A stretch of 64,000 nt of DNA from Pomphorhynchus laevis (GCA_012934845.2 WNNJ02003809.1:124001-188000), one strand, 5' to 3'. Positions 48,186-60,897 are shown, numbered from the stretch's first letter. Numbers and translations: made by a program. The notes: generated by a model not told the origin, from the sequence alone.

Positions 48186-48728
48186 AATAAATCTAAATAT
48201 TGATGATAAAGAAAGTATGTATCTTGATATGAACATTAAATTAAAACTACTATTTATTTATATCGTAAAGATAATATATTTAAATTTACAAGAAACATAT
48301 TTTTGCGTGAGCATTCATGCATACCAAATAATATTAAATAAAATCATGAGCATTTTTGCATATCATACTAAGTTTAAACTTAACGAATTGCAACCATATG
48401 TAATGATATTGGCTTTCTTCCAAATCATTTAGATAATTATATGGATACATATTTTAAAAATATAAAAATACAATCAAACGGAAAACAGTAAAATATACAA
48501 ATCAACAAAATATCATTAGAAAAAAATTTAAGCTCTTAAGATTAAATTTTTATTAGATAATAAATAACAAACATTAGAATAAGATACGCTAGATTATCAA
48601 ATTCCATCAAAGAAAATTCTTCATTAGCGTGTATTTTGCCCCACTGCTATGTTGAGTGGATGAATAGGGGCAGAAACCTGATAACATAGCAGTTTCTCCT
48701 GATAGTCTCTAATCCTTATTATGATACA
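48186..48728 (+). mobile_element. Penelope-like 3' end, unit 1 of an array, with RNA motif copy B
   Basis: Decayed reverse transcriptase C-terminal sequence (YLDMNIKLKL) is followed by the structured motif at 48574-48728. In this copy the first pseudoknot helix is TGCCCC with GGGGCA and the second is CTGCTATG with CATAGCAG; the CTGATGA string has become CTGATAG. A new unit begins at once (CCTTATTCTTAACAAAACC). Confidence 0.75.
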
Positions 48729-49500
48729 ATCCTTATTCTTAACAAAACCAATATTAATGATAAAGAAGGTGTATATCTAGATATGAACATTAAATTAACA
48801 TTAACTAAAACTACTATTAATTTATATCGTAAAGATGACATATTTAAATTTACAATAAACATATTTTTGCATGAGCATTCATGCATACCATATAATATAA
48901 AATATAATACATTAAATAATGAAATTTTAAGAATTGCAACAATATGTAATGATATTGGCTTTCTTCAAAATCATTTAAATAATTTAATAGATGCATATTT
49001 TAAACTAGGTTACTATAAAAATAACATCAAGCAGAAAATAGTAAAATATATAAATCAACACAATAATATAAAGAATAAATTTAAACTCTTAAGTGGCAAA
49101 TTTTTATGGATGGATAATAAATAATATACTTTGCATTAGAATAAGATACTAGATAGTTATTTCAGAGGAAATACATCATTAGCATGCATTTGGCCCCGCT
49201 GCTATGTTTGGTAGAGAAGTAAGGGGCCGAAACCTGATAGCATAGCAGTTCCTCATGATGACCTCTAATTCTTATTCTGATACAACATCTGTTATTTATT
49301 AGTCAATTCATAAAAATGACGTTTATTTTAAATTTCAATTTTTTATTTTAACTTGATTTAAATTATAGAAAATCTAAAAACAATTATTAATTTTATTATT
49401 TAATTATTAAATTTTGATTTAGCATTATTATGTTTTGTTTATTTTATAATTATATTAAATACGTAGACTCAGTTAGCTGATTTAATTTTATATTATTTAT
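48729..49500 (+). mobile_element. Penelope-like 3' end, unit 2, with RNA motif copy C
   Basis: An open frame (48783-49124) encodes the last 113 residues of the reverse transcriptase, nearly identical to 18216-18557 (YNIKYNTLNNEIL, GKFLWMDNK). The motif follows at 49136-49284 with GGCCCC/GGGGCC perfectly paired. The tail ends at TACGTAGACTCAGTTAGC. Identity to the 18-kb copy is about 98%, so amplification was recent. Confidence 0.85.
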
Positions 49501-49639
49501 TAGCCAATTCATAAAACTTGATTTTATTTTAAATATTTTTTATTTTATCTTAATATATATTATATAAAATGTTATAACAATTATTTATTATTTTTAAATA
49601 TTTAATTATTTATTATTTAATTGATAAAATCATTAAATA

Positions 49640-50480
49640 TAAATCATTAAAAACTTGAGTTTAATATTTTGATAGATGGATAGTAAATAATATACTATGT
49701 ATTACAATAAGATACAACAAATACTCAAATTCTATGGGAGTAAATAAATCATTTCTATGTATTTGGCTCCGCTTCTATGTTACGTCCAGGAATAGTGGCC
49801 AAACCTTGATAACATAGTAGTTCCTGCTGATGAGCTCTAATCCTTATTATGATACATTGTTTATTATTTATTAGCCAATTCATAAAAAATGACTTCATTT
49901 TGAATTATAACTTTAAATAAAAATAAGTATTTCAATTAATTTTAATTGGAATAATTCTAATAAATTTTAATTAATAAAGAAAATATTTGAAAAAAAACAA
50001 TAGAATACCAAAGCATGATAACATGACAGTTCTCTTGATGATCTGAAATTTTAATTATAATACATCGCATATTATTCAATTTAACTTATTTATTTTACAA
50101 AATAAAGAATTGTATATAATCAGTTCATAAAAATTGATTTTTAAAAAATTCTTACTTATAAAAATTGGAATAATTCTATTCAATTATGATTAATAAAAAC
50201 AATTATCTGAAAAACAAAACTAATAGGGCTCTGAAGCCTGATACAAAGGCAGTTACTCTAATATTAATCTCTAATTATTCATTAATCAGTTCATAAAACT
50301 TAAATTTTAAACTTAAATCTTAATTCTAAAACATAGTATATTATTTATTAATCAGTTCATAAACATTGATTTTTAAAAAATTCTTAACTTATAAAAATCT
50401 GAATTGTAGAAATTCTAAAGATTAAATATTTATTTTAAAAATTATGTATAGCACAAAATACGTAGACGCAGTCAACTGAT
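49640..50480 (+). mobile_element. Penelope-like 3' ends, units 3-5, with RNA motif copy D
   Basis: Motif copy D is at 49702-49856 (CTTCTATG/CATAGTAG, intact CTGATGA). Shorter, more decayed pieces follow at about 50006-50070 (GATAACATGACAGTTCTC) and 50215-50280 (GGGCTCTGAAGCCTGATAC). The last closes with AATACGTAGACGCAGTCAAC at 50458. All lie in the same orientation, head to tail. Confidence 0.65.
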
Positions 50481-50749
50481 CTTATTTGATTATTTATAGA
50501 TTCTAGTAAAAATATTTTAAATATATTTTATTTAAAATATAAATATATTTATATAATATTATTACAAACGGAGACACTAGTTTATAGTCGAATATTTATC
50601 ATTAAAATATTATTAAAAAATATTTAAACTCTTAAGATCTCTTTTGATTATTTACAGATTTGAGAAAAAAATATTTGAAATATATTTTATTTAAAATATA
50701 AATATATTTATATAATAGTTTTCCAAACAGAGTTAATAGTCAAATATTT

Positions 50750-50960
50750 ATCATCAAAATATTATTAAAAAAAATTAAACTCTTAAGAGGAAAATTTATA
50801 TGGATAATATATAATATCCACTGCTTTTGAATAAAAAATGTTCTAGATCACATTACATTAAAAGTAATACATTATTGTCATGTATTTGGCCATGCTGATA
50901 TGCTGCGATAAAGAATAGGGTCCGAAAAATGATAGCATAATATCATCTATAATATTTATC
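50750..50960 (+). repeat. Penelope-like 3' end, outlying degenerate unit
   Basis: CATGTATTTGGCC, GGGTCCGAAA and ATGATAGCATAA follow the order of the structured motif, but both helices are weakened. It marks the right end of the array. Confidence 0.55.
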
Positions 50961-52260
50961 TTGTACAAGATATTGTTTGAAATATTCAAAATGTTATATA
51001 TTTTTGAATTTATTTATAGTAAACAATATATTACTTCAGCTACACAATACCTAAAGAATAAAACGAAAATTACACAATATTTACTTCAACTACACGATAT
51101 CTAAAGAATAAAAGAAAATTACCTCTTGCTTCTTACTGTTTTTACTTACGAGCATGTCGATTATACTCATGGATTGGGTATTTGAAATAAACGAACCCGT
51201 TACGAAATGAGCAGATGACATTTGATTAAACTTAACAACTTATACAATTTCGATACATATGCGAGTATATTCGCAGTATGATCGCACCCTTTACTATTTA
51301 TCTGCAATACACATGTATTGTCTATTGCTGCATTATTATATAGCCGATTACAGGTATCCCGTAACTTTACACGGATATTTATCATTCACGGGTTGCATTA
51401 GTATTTTTAAAGTATGTCATTGCAGGTGAACAAGAATGTCAACGGTTAGCAATTCAGACTAGTAATAAAGTAAGTATCAAAACATCAAATGAAGTCATGC
51501 ATCTTTTAATTTCTTTGATTATTTCTGTTATATCTACAGGTGAATTAGTAGTATGGTCATTGAAGAATATAATGCGCTGACAATCTTTTTCCAACTAACA
51601 TTCAGCTATTGCATTTTATTGTAATAACTGAATCTTAAAGTGTTTGCTAATGTGTGAATATAGAAGGTGTGATGGTGATCGATATAAATATTACCTTGGC
51701 TTCTCCTTACATTCGTCATTTAGTGAAATGTAGTTTCGTTATTAGGATAGATCCTTATCTATCCTTTCTTTTATGCTTTATAGGAAATGTTCTCCTAACC
51801 GCATTTAACTTTCAGTGACGTCGAATAATCTCATTTAATCAATTCAAATTGCATCTTATAGATTTTTATCCGTCACTAATGACTGATTAAAACTTACATA
51901 AGAGAGAAGTGCATTATTGACTCTTAAGATTGAAATTGGCATAAAAAAACACATTTCTCGAAGTACCGTGACCATTTATCAACGATATTTCAAAATTAGT
52001 TTCAGTTCAAAACACAATCCTCAACAGGTAAAGAAGAACTAAAGTGTTTATCCGGTAGAAACAATTTATTTGTATGTTTTACTGAAATGAAAAAGGCGTT
52101 AGATATCATTTTAGCAGCAGTAACTCGAAACGGTCCAAATCATTCAATCATACATGTCAAGTGTGAGAAACTGTCTTTTTTGTAGTGCAAGTACTAATCT
52201 GAAAATTATTCTTATAACAACACGAATACAGGCTGCTCTAATGTGTAAGACAGTTGCCAC
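50961..52260. other. Intergenic, nothing recognised
   Basis: No coding, RNA or repeat feature could be supported apart from a short duplication of ACACAATATTTACTTCA-like sequence near 51020-51110. Confidence 0.35.
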
Positions 52261-52269
52261 ACAAGCCAA

Positions 52270-52480
52270 CATAGATACCAAAACATCGTTTTAGAAACAT
52301 ATCGGTGATTCTTCACCGATAGCTCTGCTGTATTCGACTGCAAGTTGCTTTAAATGCATTCGGTTTAATGGTAGTTTTCGTTTTACGGATTCGAGAATGC
52401 AGGAATATAACTTTAAAACCAGATGTTTTTATTTTTATTTTTAAAAGCATTCCTATTTTGGTCTTGGAAATCATCGGTCA
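52270..52480 (+). repeat. Inverted-repeat pair, left member
   Basis: GCATTCGGTTTAATGG, TTTTACGGATTCGAGAATGC and AGCATTCCTATTTTGGTCTT recur inverted at 54335-54545. Identity is about 90% over 200 bases, with a spacer of about 1.85 kb. The sequence is GC-richer than the spacer. Confidence 0.8.
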
Positions 52481-53503
52481 GCATTTAGTATAAGAAAGCT
52501 GTTTCAATTTTTTGATTGCAATAACAAATGTAGAAAACAAGAACTATACAGATGTGTCGAATATCTTTGCATTCTCACAAGGAATGGCAAGAAATTCTTG
52601 CCATTCATAAATTGATGAAATTAATTACATGTAATGAGTAAATTAGATCAGATAGCAGTCTACTTATGTTATACGATACAAATAAAAATAAAGATAATAA
52701 ATAATTATATGAGATTTTAGACAATTTATATTTATATCAAGTCAAAATTTAAAATTGAAATTTAAAATAAAAGTCGATTTAAGTTTGCTTGTGATTTTAT
52801 ATAATAAAATAATTCAGATCAGCCAACTTAGTCTACATATTTTATACTATTTATAAATTAAAAGATAAATAATTATAAATAATAAATAATTATATACGAG
52901 TTTATACAATTTTTATAAAAGATGAATATATAAGGATGAATCGCTGTTTCGCTTGTAATTGCAATTTCACCTTTTTTACTTCAGAAATAGTGTATTGGTC
53001 CCTTGTATGTCCACATGATGGAAGTTCTTTCTCAACTACCATCTCGAGTTGATTTTTTACAGAATTTAAATGATCCTTGAGATGTGAAATATAAGTAACT
53101 GTACAAATATCGCAAAAGGAAGTCATATCCACAAAGACACAAATGATGTACACCCTGGATTGTAAGACGAAATTTCATGGAAACTGTCATTAGTAGAATA
53201 CAAAGAAACTTAATCATAATCACTTTACGAAGAATTTTTCCTAGATACTACCTGAGATGAAGCTGATTCCGTAGATCAGCTCGCTGAGTCTACGTATTTA
53301 ATGCTGTATATAAATTAAAAATAAAGATAAATAATAAATAATTATATAAGTGAAAATAAATATACAGTGAAATCATTCTATTTTATAATATTTGTTATGT
53401 AATAAATAAATATTATACAGTGGAAATAAATATACCGGCGATATGAAGAACAGCTTCGAAATCACATTCAAATCTGATTCAGCACAACAACTAAGAACGG
53501 CTG

Positions 53504-53668
53504 AAGCTTTCGCTGCGTTACGGCTTTGTCAGTGGCTCATTGTAAGAATTAATAATAACCAAGACAATTTTTTAACGATTTTTTAATTTTTTTACGTTAA
53601 AAAATTTCCTTGGTTATTATTAATTCTTAAAATGAGCCACTGGCAAAGCCGTAACGTGGCGAAAGCTT
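53504..53668. repeat. Foldback element with about 60-bp arms
   Basis: AAGCTTTCGCTGCGTTACGG and GTGGCTCATTGTAAGAATTA form the left arm, and the inverse with about four differences forms the right arm. A 40-base AT-rich loop separates them. It looks like a MITE or snap-back repeat. Confidence 0.85.
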
Positions 53669-54334
53669 TGATAATATATATAATAACCAACTCAGCATTT
53701 AATCTGATTAACTTTTGCATTTTAACAACATGAAGCTGAGAGATAAGCGACTATATATTTATATATATATGTTTAATTATCTTTTTTAAATGATAATATA
53801 TGCATTGGGTAATATTTAGTTAAATACTGCTCTTTTCTTGATCTCAAATTTTGCATAATGGAAAGTGTAATAACACCTTCCGTTATTATTGTATTTTAAA
53901 TAATAATATATACATGTTATATATTTAATTTTATGTGGAACATTTTATAATTTCTGTGAAATTTGTAAATTTCAGTGTTTTCGATTATTTTTGATTAAAA
54001 TATTTTCAAATCTAAATGAAATTTGATTTGATGAAACACTGAATTCGCGCAAAATTTGAAAATAAAGACTTGTACAATTGAGGACACTTGACATAAAGGT
54101 CTAGAAATATACGACATTATAAAAGTATGGTAGTCTTACCATTACAATATGTAGGATTAGAAGTAAGTAATTTATTAATGAGGCTAACGTGGAATAATCA
54201 ACTTACAAGTTCACTAAAAGTTAAGTAGATAGCAAAAGAAGAAAACTTGGAAAAATTGTACAAAAGTTAACATTTATTTTTGGTTTCAATAAGAGTAAAA
54301 TAATTTCAAATAAATTATGAAATCATGATGTACT

Positions 54335-54545
54335 CATGATTTTGAAGACCAAAATAGGAATGCTTTTTTAAAAATAAAATTGGTTTGAAATTTATATTCC
54401 TGCATTCTCGAATCCGTAAAACGAAAACTACTATTTAACCGAATGCATTTAAAGCAACTTGCAGTCAAATACAGCAGAGCTATCGGTGAAGAATCACATA
54501 TGTTTCTAAAACGATATACTCGTATTATGGTGGCCATGCTGGCTT
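54335..54545 (-). repeat. Inverted-repeat pair, right member
   Basis: The reverse complement of 52270-52480. A 67-codon open frame here has no recognised relative and is not open in the left member, so coding is doubtful. Confidence 0.8.
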
Positions 54546-55470
54546 GTGTATCAACTTCTACATGTATTCAACAGCAATTGAATAATAATTATGAATAATT
54601 AACAATGAATTTAATTACTAATATAAAATAAGAGTAATATGATATAAATAATATTTGTATAAATAATGTTAATATTATAATATAAATAATATTATTTATA
54701 ATTTCGTTGTTTGTAATTATGACTATTAAATAATTAAAATAATATATTTGATTCATACATATTTTTTATCTATAAATTAATTAAAATTATTGATTTCTTA
54801 TAGAATAATTAAAATTGTGAACATAACATATTTTAATTCCCAAACTATTTAGATGTAAAAACTATTTCACATTGCTAAATTTTTCATACACACTTGAAAA
54901 CTCATATGCTTTGAATTGATACATGTTTTAAATTACGATATTAAATTGGACAGCTTTTCAAAATAAATATAATCCAGCTTCTTAAAGGTTGCTTTGTTCA
55001 AAAATTAACGCAACGAAAATATAAATTATAAGATTGAAATAAAATAAAATGTTCTGGACAGCATAATATGGCACTATTATTTAAAACATAAAATGCATTT
55101 CTATATCATACAATGCAAATCACTTAATACTAATTATTATAAAAATTAATTAAAGATTAATTAATTTTTAATTATTAATTAATAATTAATTAATTAATAA
55201 TTAATTAATTAATCATTAATTAAAATTATTAAAGTTAAAAATCACTACAGCAATCAATAACAATCGTTATCTATCATAAATGCATGAAAATTTTACGATG
55301 TTTGCATCATTTTCATACCGCAAAATATTTGATATATTTTGTAAAATATATATATTTTGTTTCTTCCAACTTATAATGAAAATTTATATTTATTTCTAAA
55401 CTCATATAATGGTTGAGTCATTATGAATAATGAATGAAATCGTAAATAGTTGATAATGATCCATTATTGA
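54546..55470. other. AT-rich stretch with TTAATTAA palindromes
   Basis: Runs of TTAATTAATTAA near 55140-55230 are the only structure seen. No gene is supported. Confidence 0.35.
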
Positions 55471-55690
55471 TAAAGAATTATTGGAGCTGGATCAACGAAA
55501 GAAGGAACATTTTATTTGATGTTTCGCTAACCTCTGCTAGCATCTTCAGAAAATTACAATGTAATTTAACAATTATTTTTTACATTCATTATAATGTAAT
55601 TACATTCTAATTTTCTGAAGATGCTAACAGTGGTTAGCGAGATATCAAATAAAATGTTCCTTCTTTATTTGATCCACGAATAAGAACACA
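55471..55690. repeat. Foldback (MITE-like) element, copy 2
   Basis: Left arm TTGGAGCTGGATCAACGAAA through TTTCGCTAACCTCTGC to TCTTCAGAAAATTAC. The right arm is the inverse, ending in TGTTCCTTCTTTATTTGATC. The inner spacer is TACATTCATTATAATGTAA. Same family as 7681-7905. Confidence 0.85.
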
Positions 55691-56535
55691 CGAATTGAAG
55701 AATTAAAATAATGTAATGATAGAGTAATTAACTATAATTTAATCTAAACCAAAAAAAATCCTAGAACATTAGAAAACAAACAAATTGAAAAATTAAAATA
55801 ATATTAGAATAATTAATTATAATTTAATTTAAGGTTTAAATCAGATTGATTAGTACGCATTAAATTAGATTCCTTATGGATAAAATTCGCATCTTAAAGA
55901 ATGCGAGATAAGAAGTTACTTTTAAATGATAAAATAGATGCATTTTCAAAATCAACGGAATGATTCAAACTCACAAAATGCTAAGCAACAGTACTAGAAG
56001 TAGTCCTCTTATGTACATTCAATTCTGAAAAGCTTAAAGGTTCTTAAAGCTGAATTCTACTTGTTACTAACAAAAGGTATTCATATATGAAAGAAAATAC
56101 CGAAAAGCAAAACATGCATACAACATAAATTGAACAACAAAGATTTTGAAACAAATAAAAAGTTAAAAGAAAAAGCAAAATGATAAAACAAAATAAAACC
56201 AAAATCATAAAACAAGCGATAAAAACATACTAATTGAGTCATTAAAATAATGTAATAATAGAGTAATTAATTATAATTTAATCTAAATTAAAAATAAACT
56301 AATTTAATTGTTAAGAATAAATCTGATTTCAATCTTTAATTTAATTATAATTAATTAATATTATATAACATTACATTTCTACTTGAAATGAAGAAGTAAA
56401 TACTAAAAAACATAACATGCATACAACATAAATTGAACAACACACATTTTTAAACAAATAATAAAGAAACCCAACTATTAAATCTGATTTAAATCTGATG
56501 AAAAAAACAAAGTAAAAAAGAAAAAATAAATAATG

Positions 56536-56708
56536 CTTGTACTTTCGCTAACCTCTGTTAGCATCTTCAGAAAATTACAATGCGATTTAACAATTATTTT
56601 TTACATTCATTATAATGTAATTACATTGTAATTATCTGAAGATGCTAACAGTGGTTAGCGAGATATCAAATAAAATGTTCCTTCTTTATTTGATCCAGCT
56701 CCAATAAA
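56536..56708. repeat. Foldback (MITE-like) element, copy 3
   Basis: Nearly identical to copy 2 from TTTCGCTAACCTCTGTTAGC to TTGATCCAGCTCCAATAA. The left arm is truncated at TTGTACTTTCG. The sequence between copies 2 and 3 (55691-56535) is AT-rich and without genes. Confidence 0.85.
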
Positions 56709-57165
56709 TCTTTATACTTGTACTTTTGCATAAATGTTAAAAAACATTTTATTGTGGACATTTTATTGTAATCCTGATGATAGCAGGAGCTATTGAAATA
56801 TTGAATTATATTCATAATTCACTATAAGTCAACATAATTCAATATATTATAATATTGAATATTCAATAGTTATAGTCTATCATAATATTTATAGTCTATT
56901 GTATCATTATGGTCATATAAACAAAATAATGAAGACAAGTACAGCGCAGAGCACTTAATATTAAATATTAATAAATACAAATTAAAGTAAAAAATAACTA
57001 CAGCGATCGATAGAAATCGTTATCTGTCATAAATCCATGAAGATAAAGCAATTAAAATTAAAATAACTGTATTTGTTTTAATAATAATTAAATTGTGTTA
57101 ATTATAATAATTATTCTGATAAAATTACATTCGTGTGCCACGTAATCTGTTTATTAGGCATTATT

Positions 57166-57505
57166 AATTATCCACACGAGAAAAACAAATTTTTGTTAGA
57201 GTTAATTATAACAACGTTTCGGTCAATCAATTCTTGCAAAAGAATCAAATTATTATAGACGGATAATTTTTGAGTCTATACACATCAACGGCAGTGGTGA
57301 AAGGATGCATGGAAATAAATCAAATTATAATTTAAAAATTCCTATCGACACTATGGACTAAGAAAACATGTTCATTTTCTTCCGCACTTATGTAATATAA
57401 GGCGATTTGTGTTTGAAAACTTTCAACTTGAAAAGGGTCACTGTGATTGACCGAAACGTTGTTATAATTAACTCTAACAAAAATTTGTTTTTCTCGTGTG
57501 GATAA
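57166..57505. repeat. Inverted repeat, 66-bp arms, with ribozyme-like remnant
   Basis: TTATCCACACGAGAAAAACA to AACAACGTTTCGGTCAATCA (57166-57231) is inverted at 57441-57505. The right arm, with its flank, reads CTTGAAAAG, GGTCA-CTGTGAT-TGACC, CGAAACGTTG, which is the hammerhead stem II/GAAAC arrangement with a degenerate CTGATGA. Confidence 0.8.
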
Positions 57506-59060
57506 TTATAATAATTATATTCAAATAAAATAATTAAATACTCTTGTTTTTTGTATACAACTATCTGTATACAAGTAAAGCTAAACATTTTAAACTGCAC
57601 AAATTTGACAATTTGTATTTTTATAAAACATGTATAACTAATAAAGATAACTGATATTTATCCATTCTTAAATTTGTGACTTTGAATCAGAATCAACAAA
57701 CGCTAATTTATTTGTATATTTTGATGCTGCTAGCATAATCCAAAAACGTACAATTTATTATAATTTGAACAATTAGAGCAAATTAATATATAAATATAAA
57801 AAATACGATAAGCAAATTGTACGTTTTACTTCTAATGATGATAGGATCAGCTAGCTATATATAATAACAAATGTTGATCAAGAATTTTGAATTCCAAAGT
57901 TCAAAATTAAAAGTATTACACAAAATATAAAATGTTTTTCCCGTTTTAATAAAATAAAATTTTTAAATAATAAATAAAATATAAAATTTAAAATACCAAA
58001 TATAAAATTTAATATTTTAACAAAATATAATAACAAAATAATGTTTGTTGATCAAGAATTTTGAATTCTAAAATTCAAAATTTAATGTATTAAAAGTTAA
58101 ATTTGCTTGTTCGAACAAGCAAACTTCATTTTTAAACAAAATAGTGCGTTTTGATCATGAATTCCCAAAATTTAACGTTTAAAGTATTAAAAATTTCAGC
58201 AAGTGCTTGAGTATTTTGAAATTGCTTAAATACAGTGCATATATTGAGATGAATTAATTTGAAGTGATAGTAGACATTTGCATACTTAGAATTTCAAGCG
58301 GACGAGTATTTGCAAATACATGTTTTAATTTCAAAACTTAAAACATAAAAAATATATCCAGAAACAATCAGGTATAGTTGAACGACAACACAAATTATTT
58401 TGATCTTTCGCGAGAAACTACTAGCATTATAATCACTAAGATAATATTATATCATATATATACATATATATATAATACCTTGTATTATAACAAGGTATTA
58501 TACAAATACATGTATTTGTATTTTTCAAATGTATTTACTGAAACTGTTTCATTCAAAAGTTGAAAATATTATCCACAAAGTTATCCACAAATAAAAAACG
58601 TTTTATGATTTGAGTATTTTATATCAAGATTTTGCAAATCTCAGTCACATGCTCTTTTTTACTTTCATTAAGTAAAAAATTATATGAATAATTTTACTGA
58701 TTCGATTTATTTAAATCGAAACCAGTGAAAATTAAAAATAAAATTGCAAAAATTTGTGATTTTATATATCGATAAAATAAAAATAAATCCACATTTTGAA
58801 TATGTCAACTTTAAACTTAAAAAAAAAGTTTTTTTAGTTTTTTTTGAAAAAAAAACTAAAAAACTGAATGTGACTTGCGTTTGATATAAATAAAACTTAA
58901 AAGATAAATTTATTTGAAAGATAAACTGAATTGATAAGATAAACTCTGCAGTTTATCTTAAATAAATAAATAATAATAAATAAATTTAGATATTATAATC
59001 ACTATAGATAATATTATATCATAATATTATAATATTATAATATTACAAACGAAACTCTTA
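57506..59060. other. AT-rich intergenic stretch
   Basis: Two diverged copies of a GATCAAGAATTTTGAATTC block occur at about 57874 and 58050. No gene or RNA is supported. Confidence 0.4.
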
Positions 59061-59062
59061 TG

Positions 59063-59180
<118 letters not shown>

Positions 59181-59204
59181 GATTAAGGTTTGAAGTGTGT
59201 AAAT

Positions 59205-59232
59205 GAGCTGATCGTTCAAAGACGATCAGCTC
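59205..59232. repeat. Perfect 11-bp hairpin
   Basis: GAGCTGATCGT, loop TCAAAG, ACGATCAGCTC. It borders a repeated string AGCTCACAGATGCATTCAAG that recurs at about 59713 and 62674. Confidence 0.85.
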
Positions 59233-59292
59233 ACAGATGCATTCAAGTGTATTTAAATTTAATATATAAATTAATATTAATCTATCTTTCAA

Positions 59293-59450
59293 TAGGTGGT
59301 TAGAATACTATCCCTTACCAAATGTAATATATAGAAATGTATATCTACACCACTGGAGCAGTTGGCCTAGTGGATATAGCGATGAATTGTGAAACAGACG
59401 TCCTGAGTTCGAATCGATTAGAGTTAGCTGGTAACTGCCGTGGTGCGTTT
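59293..59450 (+). mobile_element. tRNA-like SINE, copy 1
   Basis: TTGGCCTAGTGGATATAGC fits the polymerase III A box, and GAGTTCGAATCG, 32 bases later, fits the B box. The 5' flank TGTATATCTACACCACTGGA is shared with copy 2. Folding as a functional tRNA is not apparent, so a SINE head is more likely than a tRNA gene. Confidence 0.65.
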
Positions 59451-59816
59451 CGAAAGTGTCGGATGCTGGCTTATAATTACGTTGATAAAAAGGAGCAAAG
59501 AGTACTACGTTGATAATCAACTGTAAGAAGTGACAAACTAATATGAAAAGCAAGACTTGTACCAGGCAAAGTATCCACACAGCTATTTTTTTAAGCGTCA
59601 TCATTTACACACTTTAAACCTTAGACCCACCCAGACTGTTAGTAGCGTCCTGCTGTATCAAGAATAAGAAAAACACCTGTGAGGATAATGTCTTGCCACA
59701 ACCAGAATAATTTAAGCTCACAGATGCATTTAAGTTAAATTAAAACATTCATTGCTAGTGGCAGCATGAAAAACAGTGATCCGACTAGCGGATCACACAC
59801 ATAGGGTAGGTTTCTA

Positions 59817-59960
59817 ATAGGTCGTTAGAATACCATCCCATACCAAAAGTAATATACAACAATGTATATCTACACCACTGGAGCAGCCAGCTTAGTGGAT
59901 GTAGGGTTGAATCACAATACAGACGTCTGAGTTCAAACACGATCAGCACCGGTGTACGGA
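59817..59960 (+). mobile_element. tRNA-like SINE, copy 2
   Basis: Shares TGTATATCTACACCACTGGA, AGCTTAGTGGATGTAG (A box, degraded) and GAGTTCAAACACG (B box, degraded) with copy 1. Identity is about 85%. The interval 59451-59816 holds further fragments of the same repeat (GTAGCGTCCTGCTGTATC, inverted at about 62620). Confidence 0.6.
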
Positions 59961-59970
59961 GTAAGCAGAT

Positions 59971-60890
59971 TTTATTTATTAAAAAAAGAAAAAGTTTTTT
60001 CTTCTTGCGAAATATCGAAATAGTTTTTATTGTTTCCTGATTGTTACTGGATATTTGAAAATTTCAAATACAGATCAGGATGTATATATTTCTAAAAAAT
60101 ATTATACGAGCAAATAAACATGTGATTAGATAACAACTACGTACAAATATGCAGAAACTTGAACAATAGCTTACATTAAATTTATTAATTCATTTGCATT
60201 GGAAATTCATTCTTTGAAAAATAACTACTTCTACACACTACATCGTTGTCTCTTCGAGAAGCAGAAGAACTGCTTATTTATGGTAGATAATCGACAAAGA
60301 ACAATAAAATCCACCACACATTTTCATCAATCCTTAATATGTCATGCCATCAGACGTTGGCTTACGGCATTCTCTGATGTTCACGGTTGTATTGTGATTA
60401 TGCTTTCAACTATCCAAAATAGTGCTTATTGACGTTCTAATGACGTAGGCGTTCAATGTTTGCTGCAACTAAAAGTTCAAAAATGTGCAGCTACTAATTT
60501 TTTGCATTTTCTGAGTTGTGTATAACAGAAATGTTGATTTTTAGAGTTCACCGCGAGTTATTTGTCTTAATACAATTAATCTGGATTCCAGTACTTAGTC
60601 TGGATTAAAAAGTCTCTGGATGTTTTTAACCAGAGTTTTATTTTAAAGTTTTGATAAAATGTATTGTACTTCCATAAGAAGAAAATAAGCTTTTTTGCAA
60701 ATCACTTCACATGATTTAATGTCACATCACGTGACATTACAATGATTTTTATTAAAAAACCAAAATTTAAAGAAACCAAGATTTAATTTTTGATTTTCTA
60801 TTTTCATTTCTAATTGGAGTAACTGTTTTGTTCCAATTAAAATTGGACAGTTTTCCGAAAAAAATAGTCCAGCTTCCTAGAAGTTGCCTT
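59971..60890. other. Intergenic; one unrecognised open frame
   Basis: An open frame at 60199-60432 (+, 77 codons; KSTTHFHQSLICHAIRRWLT) is less AT-rich than its surroundings but has no recognised domain, no clear start context and no partner exon. Nothing else stands out. Confidence 0.25.
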
Positions 60891-60897
60891 GTTCAAA

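Noticed and set aside
59340-59420. Possible genuine tRNA gene
   Set aside because: A and B boxes are present, but no acceptor or anticodon arms of normal length could be drawn and a degraded second copy exists, so a SINE head is preferred.
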